From: an uncultured Gemmatimonadota bacterium | GTDB lineage: Bacteria > Gemmatimonadota > Gemmatimonadetes > Gemmatimonadales > Gemmatimonadaceae | Direction: 5' to 3' | DNA: 64,000 nt | Assembly: GCA_902826615.1 (NCBI GenBank) | Contig: CADEFN010000004.1 | Coordinates: forward strand, 1-64,000 | In this document: positions 61,601 to 64,000 of the stretch, piece after piece | How the letters are laid out: each line of letters starts with the position of its first letter | How positions within the stretch are numbered: the stretch's first letter is position 1 | Position numbers and translations under genes: made by a program | Notes under the pieces: generated by a model | Databases searched by the model: none | Seen by the model: the letters and a program-made list of their open reading frames with translations, nothing else | What the model was told of the DNA's origin: nothing

Positions 61601-64000
61601 ACCATCCCCCGTCGCTCGCTCCGTTGAGCGCGGGGTTGTACATCTCCTCGGCCCAGGCCTGTGGCCGGACAAAGCGTCCGGGGGTGGTGGCGCGCACCAC
61701 GTACTCCAGCGCGTGGCTCCCACTGCCCAGGGTTCGGGCGTGGAACACCATGCGATCGTCGTAGGCCTCGCTGCTGTCCCACGGCCACCATCCCCAGGAG
61801 AGCCACCATGGAATGTCCTGCCCCATGGTGCGTCCCGCCTCGGCATCACCCCGCCGGTCACTCTGCAGCGCCTCGGGCGTGAGGAACGGTGACAGCGATG
61901 ATGTCCTCAGTTTGGGGTCGACGATTTCGAGACCTGCAGGCAGGGGATCCTCGATCGCGACGAACTCCCGATCGGAGGGCGCAGTGATGCGGAGACGAAC
62001 GCGGACCAGATCTCCCTCCTGGACTTCGGTGACGGTAGCGCCGTCGGTGTAGCGCTCGTACCAACGCTCCACGATGAGGCCGCGGGCGTCTGGTGCGACC
62101 GGTCGTTCCTGCAATTCCTCGCGCACGGTGAGCGTGACATAAAGTGGACCACCGACCGGGATAACGGAGATTGGCAGCTCAACGACGTTGCCACGGCCGA
62201 TGGTGAGGCGCGCAAGGTCCATGGAGCGTTCGCTCGCCGTGTCGCCTGCCACACCACTGGCGATCACCGCGCCGTTGCTGCCCCGCATGCGATACGGGGT
62301 CGCAGCAGCGGCGTCGCCACGCATGAAGCCGGCAACTGCAGCCGCCGCGTAGGCATAGTCCTGCGTGTTCCACCAGGCGCCCATCTCGGCGCGTTCGCGC
62401 TGGATGATGCGCTGCGCGAGCGGGCCGATTCCGGGATGGTTGGGGTTGATGGCTTGCGTCGCCCTCAGCAGCAGGGCGGCGGGACGAATGCGAGACGGAA
62501 ATCCGGTTGTGACCAGCGTGGAGTCCGGCATATCAACGCGGTTACCAACGATGGTCACGCTCTGCCAGAGGAGATCGAGCAGGGTGGAGGCCTGTGGGTC
62601 GCGGCCGGACGCCCGCTTGAGATGCAAGGCAAGCCGGGCGCGATCTTCAAACGTGAGCCCCCACTGCACCCCGACCATGTCGTCGATGGCAACCGGTTTC
62701 CCCACTCGGACAAGGAACTCCGCCTGCGCCAACCGTTCGCCGAGGTGTCCCTGAATGGTGCGTTGACGCTCCCGTCTGGTGCCATAGGTGGTGTCGGGCA
62801 TGAGGGCCTGGCTGTTCCAGGCATTCGACAGGTAGCGCTCCAGTCGGTCGATGACCTCCTGGGGCACGGCGATGTCGAGGTCACGGGCGTCGAGCAGCAC
62901 CTCGCCGACGTAGGTGCTCAACTGCGGAGTCGTCCACGAACCCGATGACCAGTAGCCGAAGCTCCCGTCCACCCGCTGCCGGGTGGCAAGTTGCCTGACG
63001 ATCGCGTGCAGCCTGACGCGCAGCATCGGCACGTCCGGGAGGCGTGCTGCCCGAGCCTGGTGCAACTGCAGAAGGGCAATGACACCTCGGGCTGCGCTGG
63101 CCAATTGCTCCGTGCAGGCGTAGGCATACGTGTCGAGGTACGAGACCCAGGTGCGAATGACCGGGAGTGGCGTCGGGCCGACTCGAATGGTGAGTCGTGA
63201 GCGCACGGGGTCGATGCCGGTCGGCAACGTGAAGCGAAGTGTCGTGCTGTCCCGCACGAGGGCGACGATCGACTGGGCACGTGCGTGCTGATCGGGGCGC
63301 ACGGGGAGTTCGAGGGCCACGGCGTCCTGGAGCCCTCCACCGCTCACCGCCAGGGTGGCCTTTCCAGAGGTTCCCGGTCGAGCGATCCAGTCAAAGCGGG
63401 TGAGGGTGCCGTTCTGGCCTACCTGTTCGTTGCGTGCGACAGCGCCGGTGAGCGACAGGGCTCCCTCACCGGTCGCGCTGACACGGGTGGGAAGCACTCC
63501 GCTGCGGCCCCGGGTGTTGACGACACCCCCAGCCTGAAAGGTGTCGGTGACGCGCACAAAGCGCGGCAGCGCGGCGCGCACCAGCAGCGGCTTGGTGACG
63601 ACAAGTGGCGCCTCGCCGCTCCCGGCCCGGTCGCGTGCATCCACGGCGACCGCCATGAGGCGGTAGTTCGTGATGTTGTCGGGGAGTTTCACACGCACGC
63701 GGGCCAGGCCAGCGGCATTCGTGATGACGGCGCCCTTGAAGAAGGCGGTTGAACGGAAGTCGCTGCGCGTTGTGACACTGTCCGCTCGGCCGACCTTGGC
63801 CATGTCAGCGACGTCCATCGCGGCGACGCTGGTAACCACCACCTGGTCCAAGTGCAACGTCGCCACACCGCGAAGACTCCGAAACTCGCGATACCCCTCG
63901 CCGCGTAACCTCGCCAGTTCGAGCGCCAGAGACGTGAGGGTGGTCCCAAACGCCAGGCCCGGCGCACCCTCGGTGTACACCTGCTGCAGCAACGCCGGTG
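61581..64000 (-). CDS. Alpha-2-macroglobulin-family protein, 5' end outside the window
   Basis: About 806 residues of the C-terminal part are visible; the frame is open to the window edge. The thioester motif is present as YACTEQLAS (CxEQ), inside the alpha-helical thioester domain with VDGSFGYWSSGSW and SNAWNSQALM. Upstream are the MG-type segment with ITNAAGLARVRVKLPDNITNYRL. Downstream is a C-terminal receptor-binding-like domain (RGLIVERWYERYTDGATVTEVQEGDLVRVRLRI and PLPAGLEIVDP). Bacterial members are periplasmic protease traps. The usual partner penicillin-binding protein gene, if any, would lie beyond the window. Confidence 0.92.
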   Translation of the reverse strand, partial: PALLQQVYTEGAPGLAFGTTLTSLALELARLRGEGYREFRSLRGVATLHLDQVVVTSVAAMDVADMAKVGRADSVTTRSDFRSTAFFKGAVITNAAGLARVRVKLPDNITNYRLMAVAVDARDRAGSGEAPLVVTKPLLVRAALPRFVRVTDTFQAGGVVNTRGRSGVLPTRVSATGEGALSLTGAVARNEQVGQNGTLTRFDWIARPGTSGKATLAVSGGGLQDAVALELPVRPDQHARAQSIVALVRDSTTLRFTLPTGIDPVRSRLTIRVGPTPLPVIRTWVSYLDTYAYACTEQLASAARGVIALLQLHQARAARLPDVPMLRVRLHAIVRQLATRQRVDGSFGYWSSGSWTTPQLSTYVGEVLLDARDLDIAVPQEVIDRLERYLSNAWNSQALMPDTTYGTRRERQRTIQGHLGERLAQAEFLVRVGKPVAIDDMVGVQWGLTFEDRARLALHLKRASGRDPQASTLLDLLWQSVTIVGNRVDMPDSTLVTTGFPSRIRPAALLLRATQAINPNHPGIGPLAQRIIQRERAEMGAWWNTQDYAYAAAAVAGFMRGDAAAATPYRMRGSNGAVIASGVAGDTASERSMDLARLTIGRGNVVELPISVIPVGGPLYVTLTVREELQERPVAPDARGLIVERWYERYTDGATVTEVQEGDLVRVRLRITAPSDREFVAIEDPLPAGLEIVDPKLRTSSLSPFLTPEALQSDRRGDAEAGRTMGQDIPWWLSWGWWPWDSSEAYDDRMVFHARTLGSGSHALEYVVRATTPGRFVRPQAWAEEMYNPALNGASDGGWFIVKAR

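Overview
The window is high-GC bacterial DNA with densely packed genes, mostly on the minus strand, many joined by 4-nt ATGA or GTGA stop/start overlaps. Several family combinations point to Gemmatimonadota, or less likely Acidobacteriota: a PadR regulator coupled to an ADOP-type macrolide-export permease, an ECF sigma factor of the Sig-70_X6 type overlapping a Ser/Thr kinase with a beta-propeller, a class II (B12) ribonucleotide reductase, and many exported flavoproteins and lipoproteins. The phylum is inferred from gene content; no rRNA, tRNA or universal marker gene was found in the window.

Layout. 1-2030 holds no convincing gene and carries three clusters of degenerate 21-nt tandem repeats. 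2.0-6.8 kb holds an exported adhesin-E-like protein, a cytochrome c / Tat-exported FAD oxidoreductase pair, an outer-membrane barrel, a small lipoprotein and a small protein ending inside its own terminator. 6.8-11.8 kb is a BarA-like hybrid kinase overlapping a REC-PAS-GGDEF-EAL protein, a likely phosphorelay into cyclic-di-GMP. 12.0-17.9 kb holds two oxidoreductases (one an 856-residue flavoprotein with an unassigned C-terminal half), a small membrane protein, a nitrilase-family hydrolase and a soluble histidine kinase. 17.9-32.6 kb is a series of single enzymes and regulators: ADOP/PadR, serine hydrolase, SRPBCC, AraC regulator, penicillin acylase, DEAD-box helicase, a repeat-containing lipoprotein, DinB and a HI0933-type flavoprotein.

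32.7-39.3 kb carries the sigma/kinase pair, a proline iminopeptidase-like hydrolase and a propeller-PHP metallohydrolase. 39.3-47.8 kb is the most coherent block: seven abutting or overlapping minus-strand genes (YheO-like regulator, FAD oxidoreductase, class III aminotransferase, PhzF isomerase, RidA deaminase, APC permease, dimethylformamidase-like protein). Together they look like an import and breakdown route for a nitrogenous compound that I cannot match to a named pathway. A PQQ sugar dehydrogenase, a HAD phosphatase and a Uma2 nuclease-fold protein follow.

50.7-54.8 kb has accessory character: an AAA/DUF4143 ATPase with an unusually clear leaderless promoter, then a two-gene unit of lower apparent GC encoding a Ser/Thr kinase and a TPR protein joined by GTGA. 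This unit is a candidate signalling or defence module. The window closes with the B12 ribonucleotide reductase, an SDR flanked by heptanucleotide repeats, a sodium:solute symporter, an M20 peptidase and a thioester-containing alpha-2-macroglobulin cut by the window end. An enriched heptamer, CCTAACG/CGTTAGG, occurs 19 times across the window.
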